From contig LQPU01000028.1 in the NCBI GenBank assembly GCA_002101905.1, positions 62,001 through 126,000 on the forward strand: 64,000 bases of DNA, given 5' to 3'. The notes under the pieces are model-generated. The model was not told the origin of the DNA. It ran no database searches and saw nothing but the letters and a program-made list of their open reading frames with translations. The DNA comes from Mycobacterium shimoidei. GTDB lineage: Bacteria; Actinomycetota; Actinomycetes; Mycobacteriales; Mycobacteriaceae. Shown here piece by piece: positions 6,549 through 16,083 of this stretch (position 1 is the first letter of the stretch; every line of letters begins with the position of its first letter). The translations under genes were made by a program, and so were the position numbers.

Positions 6549-8860
6549 GAATCACCTTCCTCCAACGCCGTCAGCACCGAAACCGCCGCCTGGCCGAGCG
6601 CCAGCCCGCCATCGTTGGGCGGAACGGTCCGGTGGGTCAGCACCTCAAAACCCTCGTGCTGCAGGAGTTCACGGCATGCCCGTAGCAGCAGCACATTCTG
6701 GAAGACCCCGCCGGTGAGTCCCACCAGCCGCACGTCGCCGGCAACCAGGCCCAACACCTCGGCGACGGCGGCCGCGATCGCCTGATGGAATCCGGCCGCC
6801 AGCTCTGCGGTTTGGATGCCAGCGGACAGTCCCGAGGCCATGGTGCGGATCATTGGGATCGGGTCGATGATCCCGTCGTCGCGCACGACCATGGACAGTG
6901 GCGCCGGCTTGTGGGCGGCCGAGTCGGCAAGTACCTCTAGTTCAATGGCGGCCTGCGCCTCGTAGTCGATTCGGTGCCGCACACCGAGCAGCGAGGCGAC
7001 GGCGTCGAACAGCCGGCCCACACTCGAACACGGCACACAATTAACATTGGATTCTAATTGTGAACGGACCAGCCGTAATTCGGCTGATGTCGCGGCCGCA
7101 ACCGGCGCGAGATCAGGACTCCACTCGACACCGGCCAGCCATAGCTGGGCGAGCGCCATCCGCCACGGGTTGCGCACCGCAGCGTCGCCGCCGGGCAGCG
7201 GCACCGGTAAGAGGTGGCCAACGCGCCGGAAGCGGTGGCTGTCCGGTCCGAGGGCAAGGATCTCGCCACCCCAGATAGTTCCGTCGCAGCCGTAGCCGGT
7301 CCCGTCGAAGGCCACCCCGATCATCGGTTCACCGAGCCGACCGTGTTCGGCCAGTAGCGACACCACATGGGCATGGTGATGCTGGACGAAATCGAGCGGG
7401 CGGCCATCCGCATGTCGCTCGGCCCAATCGCGGGTCTGGTAGCCGGGATGCAGATCTGCAGCCAATCGCATTGGCTGCAGCCGGATTTCGCTGAGCTGGC
7501 CGACCGCACGCTCGAAGGCCCGCAGTGTTTCCAGCGTTGCCATATCGCCGATGTGCCCAGACACATACGCGCGTGGGCCGTCGGTGAGGCAGAACGTGTT
7601 CTTCAATTCGCCGCCGACGGCCAGCACCGGCGGGCCGCCGTATCCGAGGTCGACGGGCAGCGGAGCATAGCCGCGCGAGCGGCGGATCGGCAGCTCGCGA
7701 CCATCCACGACGCGAACCACCGAGTCGTCGCACGGCACGTGGATCGGGCGGTTGTGGTCGAGCACCGCGTCGGCGAGCGACGGAAGCCGTTGTGCGGCAT
7801 CGTTTTCGGTGTAGCAGATGGGCTCGTCGGATCGGTTGGCGCTGGTGAACACCAACGCATCGGGTCCAGCGTTCATCAGCAGGTGGTGGATCGGCGAATA
7901 CGGCATCATCAGGCCGAGCAGCGGGCTGCCGGGCGCGACGGCGTCGGCCACCGGCGCGTCGGGGCGCCGCCGCAGCAGCACGATCGGCCGTGCCGGGCTG
8001 GACAGTATGGCGGCTTCGGTGTCGTCGATATGCGCGTATCGACGGGCGACGTCGAGATCTCGCACCAGGACGGCAAACGGCTTGGCCCCACGGGCTTTTC
8101 GGACCCGCACTGTATGCACCGCCGCATCATCGTCGGCGAGACAGGCCAGGTGATACCCGCCGATGCCTTTGATCGCGACGACGCAGCCGGCGCCCAGCCT
8201 CTGTTGCGCGGCAGCCAGTGCGGCGTCGTCTCCGCATACCACCTGCGATTCGTAGCGAAACGACAGGGACGGCCCGCAGTCCGGACAGGCGATCGGCTGA
8301 GCATGGAACCGCCGGTTGCCCGGGTCGTGGTATTCGGCGTCGCAGCGCTCACACATGGCGAACGCGGACATGGTGGTGGCGGGGCGGTCATAGGGCAGCT
8401 CGCGGATGATGGTGAACCGCGGGCCGCAGTTGGTGCAGGTGATGAACGGGTGCCGGTATCGGCGGTCGGTAGGTTCGAACAGTTCGACGACGCAGTCGTC
8501 ACACACGGCGATGTCGGGCGGAATGGGCGTGGCGGCTCCCGGCACCTCCCGGCTGTCGACGATCCGAAAACCTTTGTCGGCCAAGGTTATCGCGCCGATA
8601 TCGACAACGGACACGGCGTCGATCCGCGCCAGTGGCGGTGCCTCGGCGCACAGCCGGTGCCTGAAATCCTCGATACGAAACGCCGGACCCTGCACTTCGA
8701 TGAACACTGCACCGGAGTCGTTGCCCACAAATCCGGCCAACCCGAGTTCGGTGGCTACGCGATGCACGAACGGACGAAAGCCGACACCCTGGACGACCCC
8801 GGTCACGCTCAAGCGTTGCCGAACGTCGTCGGCCCGCAACATCAGGTTGGTGTCGGTCAT
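6545..8860 (-). CDS. hypF: Carbamoyltransferase HypF
   Basis: HypF uses carbamoyl phosphate and ATP to carbamoylate the C-terminal Cys of HypE. The roughly 770-residue protein shows the complete domain order: acylphosphatase (VTGVVQGVGFRPFVHRV), two zinc fingers of CX2C-X18-CX2C type (starting CDDC and CERC), a YrdC-like domain (KGIGGYHLACLA), and a Kae1-like domain with VQHHHAHVVSLLAEHG and VAFDGTGYG. ATG 8860 (MTDTN) is preferred because it places the acylphosphatase domain about 20 residues in; starts at 8881 and 8842 are also in frame. It is the first gene of the operon. Confidence 0.95.
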   Translation of the reverse strand: MTDTNLMLRADDVRQRLSVTGVVQGVGFRPFVHRVATELGLAGFVGNDSGAVFIEVQGPAFRIEDFRHRLCAEAPPLARIDAVSVVDIGAITLADKGFRIVDSREVPGAATPIPPDIAVCDDCVVELFEPTDRRYRHPFITCTNCGPRFTIIRELPYDRPATTMSAFAMCERCDAEYHDPGNRRFHAQPIACPDCGPSLSFRYESQVVCGDDAALAAAQQRLGAGCVVAIKGIGGYHLACLADDDAAVHTVRVRKARGAKPFAVLVRDLDVARRYAHIDDTEAAILSSPARPIVLLRRRPDAPVADAVAPGSPLLGLMMPYSPIHHLLMNAGPDALVFTSANRSDEPICYTENDAAQRLPSLADAVLDHNRPIHVPCDDSVVRVVDGRELPIRRSRGYAPLPVDLGYGGPPVLAVGGELKNTFCLTDGPRAYVSGHIGDMATLETLRAFERAVGQLSEIRLQPMRLAADLHPGYQTRDWAERHADGRPLDFVQHHHAHVVSLLAEHGRLGEPMIGVAFDGTGYGCDGTIWGGEILALGPDSHRFRRVGHLLPVPLPGGDAAVRNPWRMALAQLWLAGVEWSPDLAPVAAATSAELRLVRSQLESNVNCVPCSSVGRLFDAVASLLGVRHRIDYEAQAAIELEVLADSAAHKPAPLSMVVRDDGIIDPIPMIRTMASGLSAGIQTAELAAGFHQAIAAAVAEVLGLVAGDVRLVGLTGGVFQNVLLLRACRELLQHEGFEVLTHRTVPPNDGGLALGQAAVSVLTALEEGDS

Positions 8861-9182
8861 CGTGGCCACCCATGGACCCACTCATGGACGAGGCGCATCG
8901 GGACACGTGACAACTCGCGGCCATCGCCACTTCGGCAGGGTCCCCACTCAGCACACGTGATCACACCGTTCGTCAATGACGGCTCCCCGACATTCTCAAT
9001 CGTAGGCGCGAACGGGCCCGTCGGGTCAGCGATTTGCCATCCCATCGACCACGGCCGCCGCCGCGGTCGGCCGACCGGACCGCCACCAAAAAAGATTGTT
9101 TTCCAAAGCAATGGACTACTAAGCTACTCATCGGTAAGGTTGCGAGCCGTCCCCCCGTTATACACATGTTGAAGGAGATTGG
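8861..9182. other. Divergent intergenic region between hypF and the first GjpA-like gene
   Basis: This 322-bp stretch has no convincing gene. It contains two identical ACACGTGA octamers at 8903-8910 and 8953-8960, exactly 50 bp apart, on the hypF side. On the other side it carries the ribosome-binding site GGAGATTGG just before the ATG at 9183. It must hold the promoters of both operons, but no clear -10/-35 pair could be assigned. Confidence 0.5.
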
Positions 9183-10172
9183 ATGGAACTCGCGACCCGC
9201 CCGTGGATCACCGCGGGGATCGCACTCGCCGGGGCCGGCGCCATCGTCGCAACCCCGATGGCAATGTCGTCGCCCACCCTTCCTGACCTGCAGACCCGCG
9301 CCGTCAACCTGACGTCCGGCGTCGACCCGCTCACCGAGTGGGCAGACGTCTTGCAGGCTGCGCAGGCGAATGCCACCGGCATTTTCGACCAGTTTGCGGC
9401 CGCCCCGTTCCCGGTGCTGCAACAGGAGATCGTCAACCAGGTTGGCTACCTGCAAGACCTGATCAAAGATCCGAGCAGCATCTCGACGGTCCTCGCCGAC
9501 ATTCAGGACAACCTCGCGGCGGCGGCCGCCGCGCCGTTTGCCGCGGACGCGGACCCGGGCACTCTCGACATTAGCCACCAGGCGATTTTCGAGCTTCTGC
9601 CACTGTTCGAAGGTGACAATGCTGCCGAACTTCAGCCGCTGCTGGATTTCGCTACCTCACCGCTGAGCGGCATCCTGCTCGGGGCGGTGGGCCCGCTGAT
9701 CAGCCCGATGCTGGCGTTGAACGATGACATCACCGACATCGGGGCCGCGCTGAGCGGCGCCACCCCGGACCTGACCACCGCTTTCGACGACCTGGTCAAC
9801 ATTCCCGCCAGCCTGACCGGCGCCTTGCTGAACGGGTACGGCGACGTCGATTTGAGCGCGTTGCTGCCGTTGCTACCCTCCGACCTGTTCTCAGGTGTCT
9901 CGCTCTCGTCGATCGAGGTCGCGATGGGTGGGCTGCTCAGCGAAGGCGGGTCGCTGTTCAACGCCCTGGGTCTGGGCATCGATCTTTCCGGTGTGACCCT
10001 GACGCTGGAACCGGGCGAGGCGCCGGGCATGCTCGGCTCGATGGTGGAGCTGGCTCAGGTCATCGCCGAATCCATCGGGTGGAGCGGAACCGGCGACCCG
10101 CTGGCCAGCCTGTTTGACATGGGCGCTAATACCACGGCTGACCTGGTTACCGATTTCGCCGGCATGTTCTGA
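9183..10172 (+). CDS. Exported GjpA-like (outer-membrane porin GjpA family) protein
   Basis: The 329-residue protein starts MELATRPWITAGIALAGAG, a typical signal peptide for the family annotated as porin GjpA after a Gordonia protein, ending near residue 27. The mature part includes PFPVLQQEIVNQVGYLQDL and repeated leucine/serine-rich segments (LLPLLPSDLFSGVSLSSIE), and it lacks cysteine. A good ribosome-binding site (GAAGGAGATTGG) directly precedes ATG 9183. Porin activity is a family label only; in mycobacteria it is unproven. A perfect hairpin follows the stop, and a paralogue lies downstream. Confidence 0.72.
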   Translation: MELATRPWITAGIALAGAGAIVATPMAMSSPTLPDLQTRAVNLTSGVDPLTEWADVLQAAQANATGIFDQFAAAPFPVLQQEIVNQVGYLQDLIKDPSSISTVLADIQDNLAAAAAAPFAADADPGTLDISHQAIFELLPLFEGDNAAELQPLLDFATSPLSGILLGAVGPLISPMLALNDDITDIGAALSGATPDLTTAFDDLVNIPASLTGALLNGYGDVDLSALLPLLPSDLFSGVSLSSIEVAMGGLLSEGGSLFNALGLGIDLSGVTLTLEPGEAPGMLGSMVELAQVIAESIGWSGTGDPLASLFDMGANTTADLVTDFAGMF

Positions 10173-10189
10173 GTCGTCTCGGAGCAGCG

Positions 10190-10220
10190 GTCGGCCCCCT
10201 CCACTGTGGAGGGGGCCGAC
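10190..10220 (+). terminator. Perfect 14-bp hairpin terminator after the first GjpA-like gene
   Basis: GTCGGCCCCCTCCA pairs perfectly with TGGAGGGGGCCGAC across a three-base CTG loop, 17 bases past the stop at 10172. There is no T run, which is usual for mycobacterial intrinsic terminators. It should separate transcription of the two GjpA-like genes. Confidence 0.85.
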
Positions 10221-10312
10221 CTGCCTGAACATTTATTGCCAAAACCGTCTTTCTCAGATGCTCCTCAGTTACGGTCTAGCTCTCTATTAGGCATGCGTTG
10301 AAGGAGCCGAGC

Positions 10313-11476
10313 ATGCACATCATCACCCGCCCTCTGCTTGCCGCGGCCGTTGTGTTTGCCAGCGGCAGTTTGGTCACCGCCACCCCGGTGGTGACGTCCG
10401 TATCCGAAATCCCGCAGGTGCAGCTGGCCGCGAGCGACGATGTCTCGTTCGAGGAGCTCTTCGCCAACGCATCGACCAGCTTCACCAACAACATCCTGAA
10501 TCCATTTTTCGGTGCGCCGTTCCCCGCGCTCGGGCAGGTGGGCGAAAACTGGCTCGGTTACCTCGACACCATCTTCACCGACCCCTCGCACATCGGTGAC
10601 ATCCCGACCGAAATCCAGAACAACCTGACCAACGCGCTCAACGCGCCGTTCGAGCCGTTCCACCCCTTCGGCTCAGCCCCGTACCTTCTTCCCTCGCTCA
10701 GCAACACCCCCATTACCACGGGCTTCGACGTCGGTGTTTGCTACAGCCCGATCGGCTGTATCGACATAGACCCGACATTTACGCTCGGGGGCCACTCGGA
10801 CATGCTCAACTGGTTGATAAACGGCTTCCCGCTGGTGCTGAACCTGGGCTCAATCGACCTCGGGTTCCTCGGTTCCATCGACCTGGGCTCAATCGACTTC
10901 GGCACCCTCGACCTTCTTAATCTGCTTGTTCTCGGCAATGACCAACTGGAAAACCAAATTCGGCCGCTGCTCGAGCTCATGGGATCACCGGCCAGCGGCA
11001 TCGCCTGGGGAACCATCGGCACTTTCTTCAGCCCGATAGCACAAACCTTGGAAGACACCATCCACATCGGCAATGCGCTCGAGACCGGCGATCTCCAAAC
11101 GGCGTTCAACGAGCTGCTGAATATGCCCATCAATTCCACCAACGCGTTCTTCGAGGGGTACGGCAATATCTACAACTTGCTCGAGGATTTCGGGATACCC
11201 CCCATCCTGGGGACCACCCCCGAGCTCAACCTGGGCGGGTTGTTCAGCCCGGCCGGTTCGTTCTTCAACGCCCTCGGCTTCGACATCGAAGTTGGCGGCA
11301 CCACTACCTTCGACCTCGGAATACTCGGCGAACTCGGTTTGACGGCCAGCGCGTTCTTGAGGGATCCGGCCACGATGGTCGGGCCGATCGCCTCGATGCT
11401 CGAGATGGCGCAGGCTATCGCGCAGTCGATAGGCTGGGACGGTAGCCAGTTCGCCACCCTGGCGGACCTATTCTGA
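10313..11476 (+). CDS. Second exported GjpA-like protein with an SID-rich insertion
   Basis: The 387-residue product has a signal segment MHIITRPLLAAAVVFASG, then the family motif GAPFPALGQVGENWLGYLD, aligning with PFPVLQQEIVNQVGYLQ of the neighbour. Unlike the neighbour it has an insertion of about 60-70 residues with two cysteines (VCYSPIGCID) and a degenerate repeat LGSIDLG/LGSIDFG (nucleotide copies at 10844 and 10883), reminiscent of PPE-type repeats. ATG 10313 has AAGGAG six bases upstream; the TTG at 10298 is upstream of that site and is rejected. It is probably a tandem paralogue of the 9183 gene. Function unknown. Confidence 0.72.
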   Translation: MHIITRPLLAAAVVFASGSLVTATPVVTSVSEIPQVQLAASDDVSFEELFANASTSFTNNILNPFFGAPFPALGQVGENWLGYLDTIFTDPSHIGDIPTEIQNNLTNALNAPFEPFHPFGSAPYLLPSLSNTPITTGFDVGVCYSPIGCIDIDPTFTLGGHSDMLNWLINGFPLVLNLGSIDLGFLGSIDLGSIDFGTLDLLNLLVLGNDQLENQIRPLLELMGSPASGIAWGTIGTFFSPIAQTLEDTIHIGNALETGDLQTAFNELLNMPINSTNAFFEGYGNIYNLLEDFGIPPILGTTPELNLGGLFSPAGSFFNALGFDIEVGGTTTFDLGILGELGLTASAFLRDPATMVGPIASMLEMAQAIAQSIGWDGSQFATLADLF

Positions 11477-11480
11477 GCCG

Positions 11481-12983
11481 CTAGCTGCAGGCCTTCAGCA
11501 CCAGTTCGCGCACTCTCGCGGCGTCGGCCTGACCCTTGGTCGCCTTCATCACCGCACCCACGATCGCACCGGCCGCTTGCACCTTGCCGCCGCGAATCTT
11601 CTCGGCCACATCGGGATTGGCGGCCAGGGCTTCGTCGACCGCGGCCTGGATCAGCGAATCGTCGCGCACCACGGCGAGTCCGCGCGCCGTCATCACCTGC
11701 TCGGGTTCACCCTCGCCGGCCAGCACGCCCTCGACGACTTGGCGGGCCAGCTTGTTGGACAGCTTGCCCTCGTCTACCAGCGCCACGACCTCGGCGACCT
11801 GTTTGGGCGTGATCGCCAGTTCGTCGAGCGTCACACCTGCTTCGTTGGCCTTTTGCACCAGGAAGTTGCCCCACCACGCGCGGGCGGCCTCACTGGGAGC
11901 GCCATATTCGACGGTCGCGATGACCAGGTCGACGGCGCCGGCATTGACCAGGTCGCGCATGACCTCGTCGGATACACCCCATTCCTGCTGAATCTGCTTG
12001 CGGCGCAACCATGGCAGCTCAGGAATGGTCTGACGTAGCCGCTCGACGAGCTCGCGGCTGGGCGCGACCGGCTCCAGGTCGGGTTCCGGGAAATAACGGT
12101 AGTCCTCAGCGGTTTCCTTACTGCGCCCCGGGCTGGTGTAACCCGATTCGTGGAAATGTCTGGTCTCCTGCGTGATTCGGCCGCCGGCGGCCAAAACGGC
12201 ACCCTGCCGCTGCATCTCGTAGCGAATGGCGACCTCGACGCTTCGCAGCGAGTTGACGTTCTTGGTCTCGGTGCGAGTGCCGAATTGCTCGGCCCCGATC
12301 GGTTTGAGCGATACGTTTGCGTCGCATCGCATCGAGCCCTGATCCATCCGCACATCGGAAACATCCAACACGCGCAACAGATCCCGTAGTGCCGTTACGT
12401 AAGCCCGGGCGATCTGCGGTGCCCGCTCGCCGGCCCCCACGATCGGCTTGGTGACGATCTCGATCAACGGCACTCCGGACCGGTTGTAGTCGATCAGCGA
12501 CGTCGTCGCGCCATGAATGCGGCCGGTCTCGCTACCGATGTGAGTCAGCTTGCCGGTGTCCTCCTCCATATGCGCACGCTCGATGTCGACGCGCCAGGTG
12601 CTGCCATCCTCCAGCGGCACGTCGAGGTGGCCGTTGACGGCGATCGGCTCGTCGTACTGCGAGATCTGGTAGTTCTTGGGCATGTCCGGATAGAAGTAGT
12701 TCTTCCGGGCAAACCGGCACCACGGGACGATTTCGCAGTTGAGTGCCAACCCGATCCGGATCGCCGACTCGACCGCGGCCTCGTTGAGCACCGGCAGCGA
12801 TCCCGGCAGGCCCAGACACACCGGGCACACCTGGGTGTTGGGTTCGGCGCCGAACGTGGTAGCGCAGCTGCAGAACATCTTGGTCGCGGTGGACAGCTCG
12901 ACGTGCACTTCCAGGCCGAGCACCGGCTCGTAGCGTGCAATGACCTCGTCGTAATCGAGCAGTTCGGGCGTAGCAACCGTCAT
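11481..12983 (-). CDS. gatB: Aspartyl/glutamyl-tRNA amidotransferase subunit B
   Basis: The 500-residue GatB supplies the kinase and transamidase-tRNA-binding part of GatCAB, which converts misacylated Glu-tRNA(Gln) and Asp-tRNA(Asn). Visible features are [33 protein letters not shown] with the zinc-type cysteines, [16 protein letters not shown], and the C-terminal YqeY-like tail. The ATG at 12983 overlaps the stop of the PAS-ANTAR gene by four bases (ATGA). In M. tuberculosis gatB lies next to pfkA; here two regulator-type genes separate them. Confidence 0.96.
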   Translation of the reverse strand: MTVATPELLDYDEVIARYEPVLGLEVHVELSTATKMFCSCATTFGAEPNTQVCPVCLGLPGSLPVLNEAAVESAIRIGLALNCEIVPWCRFARKNYFYPDMPKNYQISQYDEPIAVNGHLDVPLEDGSTWRVDIERAHMEEDTGKLTHIGSETGRIHGATTSLIDYNRSGVPLIEIVTKPIVGAGERAPQIARAYVTALRDLLRVLDVSDVRMDQGSMRCDANVSLKPIGAEQFGTRTETKNVNSLRSVEVAIRYEMQRQGAVLAAGGRITQETRHFHESGYTSPGRSKETAEDYRYFPEPDLEPVAPSRELVERLRQTIPELPWLRRKQIQQEWGVSDEVMRDLVNAGAVDLVIATVEYGAPSEAARAWWGNFLVQKANEAGVTLDELAITPKQVAEVVALVDEGKLSNKLARQVVEGVLAGEGEPEQVMTARGLAVVRDDSLIQAAVDEALAANPDVAEKIRGGKVQAAGAIVGAVMKATKGQADAARVRELVLKACS

Positions 12984-13696
12984 GTAGTCGATCGTAGTTG
13001 TGCCTGCTCCGCTGAGGTGCCGGTGCGGTCGGCAAGGCGCTGGTCGGCCGTCAGCAGCAAATGATCGAAGGGGGCGCGCGACTTGATACCGCTACCGTCC
13101 ATGGCGCGGAAGTCCTCGGTGATCTGCTCGGCCAGCAGCCGCAACTTGACGTTGGATTCTTGGGATCGCCACTTGAGCAGAGCGAATGCCGCATCGGCGT
13201 CTATCCCATAGACCAGCATCAGCATGCCCTTGGCCTGTTCGATCGCGGCGCGCTTTTCGGTGATCTCGGCGACCTCCGCGGTGATCACGTCGTCGCGCAG
13301 TCGCAGCGACGCCGCGGTGATATCCACGTAGTAGCCCTGCGTTCCGATCACCGCGCCGCTGTCGTCGGTGAGCTGGTCGCCCACGACGACAACCTGATGC
13401 ACGGTTCCCTTGGTGTCGACGATGCGATGCCGGGTGCTGAACGGCTGGCGAGTCTGGAGTACTTCGTCGATGGTGGCCGCCACCTGATGCCGGTCATCGG
13501 GGTGTTTGTGAGACAACACCAGGTCGGTATTCGGCGTCACCGTACCCGGCTCGTAGCCGTGCATCCGCTGCACCTGTTCGGACCATTCCCAGCGCTGGTC
13601 TGCAAAGTAGAACCGGAACCATCCGACTCGCTGTGGAGATCCGCCGGCAAGTGCCTGCTTGGCGCTGGCGCTCTGCTCGTGGAAGTCGGCATTCAC
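12980..13696 (-). CDS. PAS-ANTAR regulator, translationally coupled to gatB
   Basis: The 238-residue protein has an N-terminal PAS domain (about residues 25-130, [16 protein letters not shown] and [11 protein letters not shown]) and a C-terminal ANTAR domain (about 150-205, [20 protein letters not shown] followed by [20 protein letters not shown]). ANTAR domains bind paired RNA hairpins and act as antiterminators, so a cytoplasmic signal-dependent RNA regulator is inferred. Its stop overlaps the gatB start. The first ATG is used; no strong ribosome-binding site is visible. The target RNA is not evident in the window. Confidence 0.85.
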   Translation of the reverse strand: MNADFHEQSASAKQALAGGSPQRVGWFRFYFADQRWEWSEQVQRMHGYEPGTVTPNTDLVLSHKHPDDRHQVAATIDEVLQTRQPFSTRHRIVDTKGTVHQVVVVGDQLTDDSGAVIGTQGYYVDITAASLRLRDDVITAEVAEITEKRAAIEQAKGMLMLVYGIDADAAFALLKWRSQESNVKLRLLAEQITEDFRAMDGSGIKSRAPFDHLLLTADQRLADRTGTSAEQAQLRSTT

Positions 13697-13775
13697 GGCG
13701 CACGGCTTCCGCTGCGGGCGATTCCCGACTCGGCTGTCGCAGCCATAGCCGTCAGATTACCGCGATTCCGTCGGC

Positions 13776-14930
13776 TCAGCCCGTTGAGTTTGCGCCGTCG
13801 CTGCGGGGGAACATGTCGGCCAGTACGGCAGCCATTTCCAGATAGCGGTGTCGGCTCTGCCTACTCAATCGCGCCAGGACGATCTCCTTGCCTTCGCGCA
13901 GATGAGGATCAAACGGCAGCGCCACGACCCGCTTGGCGGCGAAGTGCCGCACTAACTGCCTGAGTTCCTTGTCCGCCAAGGCATTCGGCTTCTGTTGTTC
14001 GGTGTGGTTGATCACCATGATGGTGGACCTGAGTAGGTCGCCATACCCGTTGTCAGCCAGCCAATCCAACGTAATTCGTGTCTGACGAATAGCATTCAAT
14101 GAGGTATCGGTGACTACGGCCAGCGCGTGCGACTTCGTCAAAACTGCTTCCGCCGCACTCGATTTGAGCTCCTTGCCGCAATCCACTAACACCACCGAAT
14201 AGCGATTCTCCAGCAGCGAGATCGCTTGCACGACGTCGTCGCCTTCCAGCGGCCGATCGCTGTCAGCGTGCCAGAGAACTTCCAACCCCGAGCTATTCCG
14301 GTGGGCCTGGGCACGCAAGTCCAGGTATCGCACGACCGAACGCTGCGAGAGCAACTCGGCGATACGCAGCGAATTGCGCTGGCCATGCCGGTCAATGAGG
14401 TCACCGGCGTCGACGTCGACGGCGATCACCCGATCGTCACGGGCGTCGGCGAAGGTGGAGCCCAGCGCCTCGACAACCGCGGTTTTGCCGACACCACCTT
14501 TGAGGTTGACGACGGCGATGGTGAAGGTGCTGTCCAGCGGCGCGCTCACCCGCTGTCGCAGGCCAAGCTCGTAGGCCCGCTGTTTACTGGGGCCGCGGCT
14601 GGGCCGGGGCACCCGGGCAAATAAATCTCGCCAACGGGGTCGGGCCGGAACCTCGGCGTCCTGGGGATTCGGGTGCTCCGGTTCGGTGACGGGTGCCGGC
14701 TCGGTGACGATGGGTACCGGTTCGGTGACGCCCGGTGGTGGCGGCACGGGGATGCCTGTCACCGGAACTGTCGCACGGAGGTCTGCCGGTGAGGGGGGCT
14801 GAAAGCGGCGTTCTCCCGGCCGGGGCGCGGCTTTGGAGGAAGATTTGGAGGAAGAGCGGTGCGGTGAGGCCGGGACGGTTGGCTCTGTCCGCTGTCCCGT
14901 GACCCTGAGATCGCGACCGCGGCGGTTCAT
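13776..14930 (-). CDS. ParA/MinD-type ATPase with a proline-rich N-terminus
   Basis: The 384-residue protein has about 120 proline- and threonine-rich residues (PVTGIPVPPPPGVTEPVPIV) followed by a P-loop ATPase: NLKGGVGKTAVVEAL (deviant Walker A, Lys-Gly-Gly-Val-Gly-Lys-Thr), AVDVDAGDLIDRHG, and VLVDCGKEL as Walker B. This arrangement resembles mycobacterial EspI and other ESX-linked MinD-like proteins rather than chromosomal ParA, which has a parB neighbour. None of the flanking genes is ESX-related. It is transcribed towards the PAS-ANTAR gene, 79 bp away. Function unknown. Confidence 0.8.
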   Translation of the reverse strand: MNRRGRDLRVTGQRTEPTVPASPHRSSSKSSSKAAPRPGERRFQPPSPADLRATVPVTGIPVPPPPGVTEPVPIVTEPAPVTEPEHPNPQDAEVPARPRWRDLFARVPRPSRGPSKQRAYELGLRQRVSAPLDSTFTIAVVNLKGGVGKTAVVEALGSTFADARDDRVIAVDVDAGDLIDRHGQRNSLRIAELLSQRSVVRYLDLRAQAHRNSSGLEVLWHADSDRPLEGDDVVQAISLLENRYSVVLVDCGKELKSSAAEAVLTKSHALAVVTDTSLNAIRQTRITLDWLADNGYGDLLRSTIMVINHTEQQKPNALADKELRQLVRHFAAKRVVALPFDPHLREGKEIVLARLSRQSRHRYLEMAAVLADMFPRSDGANSTG

Positions 14931-14981
14931 ACTCTTGACGGTAGCAGTGAGCTTTGTCGCCGAAAACCCTGTTCACAGGAC

Positions 14982-14999
14982 GAATCTCGTGAAAGATTC
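14982..14999. promoter_or_regulatory. Palindrome upstream of the ParA-like gene
   Basis: GAATCT and AGATTC pair around six bases in the 94-bp gap between the pfkA stop and the ParA-like gene start. It lies about 50 bp upstream of that start, so an operator or the pfkA 3' hairpin are both possible. Confidence 0.35.
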
Positions 15000-15024
15000 A
15001 TGGCCGGCAAGTAAACGCCAAGCG

Positions 15025-16056
15025 TCACCCGAAGAACGCGGCGGCGTCGTCGTAGCGGCTCTGCGGGACCAGCTTGAGTTGGCGCACCGCATCGGCCAGC
15101 GGCACGCGCCCGATGTCCTGGCCACGCAGCGAGACCATCTGGCCGTATTCGCCGGCGTGCGCGGCGTCGGCCGCGTTCACCCCGAACCGCGTCGCCAGCA
15201 CGCGGTCGTACGCGGTCGGGGTGCCGCCACGCTGAACGTGGCCCAGCACTGTCACCCGGACCTCTTTGTTGATCCGCTTCTCGACCTCGGTGGCAAGTTG
15301 CGCGGCAACCCCGGTGAACCGCTCGTGTCCGAATTCGTCGACCCCGCCCTCGCGCAGCGTCATCGAACCCGGCATGGGTTTGGCACCCTCGGCCACCACG
15401 CAGATGAAATGGGAGTCACCGCGCTGGAAGCGCCGTTTGACCAGTCTGCACACCTCTTCGACGTCGAAGGGCTGCTCAGGGATCAGCGTCATGTGGGCGC
15501 CGGAGGCCAGTCCGGCATTGAGCGCAATCCAGCCCGCATGCCGGCCCATCACCTCCACCAACATCACCCGTTGGTGTGATTCGGCGGTGCTGTGCAACCG
15601 GTCGATGGCTTCAGTGGCGACCGTCAATGCGGTGTCGTGGCCGAAAGTGACATCAGTGCAATCGATGTCGTTGTCGATGGTCTTCGGTACGCCGACGACG
15701 GGCACGTTTTCCTCAGAGAGCCAGTGGGCAGCGGTCAGCGTGCCCTCGCCGCCGATCGGGATCAGCACATCGATGCCGTTGTCGTCCAGCGTCTGTTTGA
15801 TCTGGTCCAGCCCGGCACGCAGTTTGTCCGGGTGCACGCGGGCGGTGCCGAGCATGGTTCCGCCCTTGGCCAGCAGCCGATCGTTGCGATCGTCGTTGTG
15901 CAGTTGGACACGGCGGTTCTCCAGAAGTCCACGCCAGCCGTCCTGGAAGCCGACCACCGACGAGCCGTACCGGGCGTCGCACGTGCGCACCACCGCCCTG
16001 ATGACGGCGTTGAGGCCGGGGCAGTCGCCGCCTCCGGTGAGAACTCCGATCCGCAT
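15025..16056 (-). CDS. pfkA: ATP-dependent 6-phosphofructokinase
   Basis: The 343-residue enzyme phosphorylates fructose-6-phosphate in glycolysis. It has [20 protein letters not shown] for ATP binding, [12 protein letters not shown] (Gly in the position that favours ATP over pyrophosphate), [13 protein letters not shown] with the catalytic Asp, and [13 protein letters not shown]. The length matches the actinobacterial enzyme. The start is ATG 16056. It follows gatA on the same strand but is separated by 96 bp containing a strong inverted repeat. Confidence 0.95.
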   Translation of the reverse strand: MRIGVLTGGGDCPGLNAVIRAVVRTCDARYGSSVVGFQDGWRGLLENRRVQLHNDDRNDRLLAKGGTMLGTARVHPDKLRAGLDQIKQTLDDNGIDVLIPIGGEGTLTAAHWLSEENVPVVGVPKTIDNDIDCTDVTFGHDTALTVATEAIDRLHSTAESHQRVMLVEVMGRHAGWIALNAGLASGAHMTLIPEQPFDVEEVCRLVKRRFQRGDSHFICVVAEGAKPMPGSMTLREGGVDEFGHERFTGVAAQLATEVEKRINKEVRVTVLGHVQRGGTPTAYDRVLATRFGVNAADAAHAGEYGQMVSLRGQDIGRVPLADAVRQLKLVPQSRYDDAAAFFG

Positions 16057-16083
16057 AGCCCCATCTTGCCGGGTGGTGGGCGC

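Noticed and set aside
7367..9172. 601-codon reading frame on the plus strand
   Set aside because: It is antisense to hypF, which has all its domains and zinc fingers.
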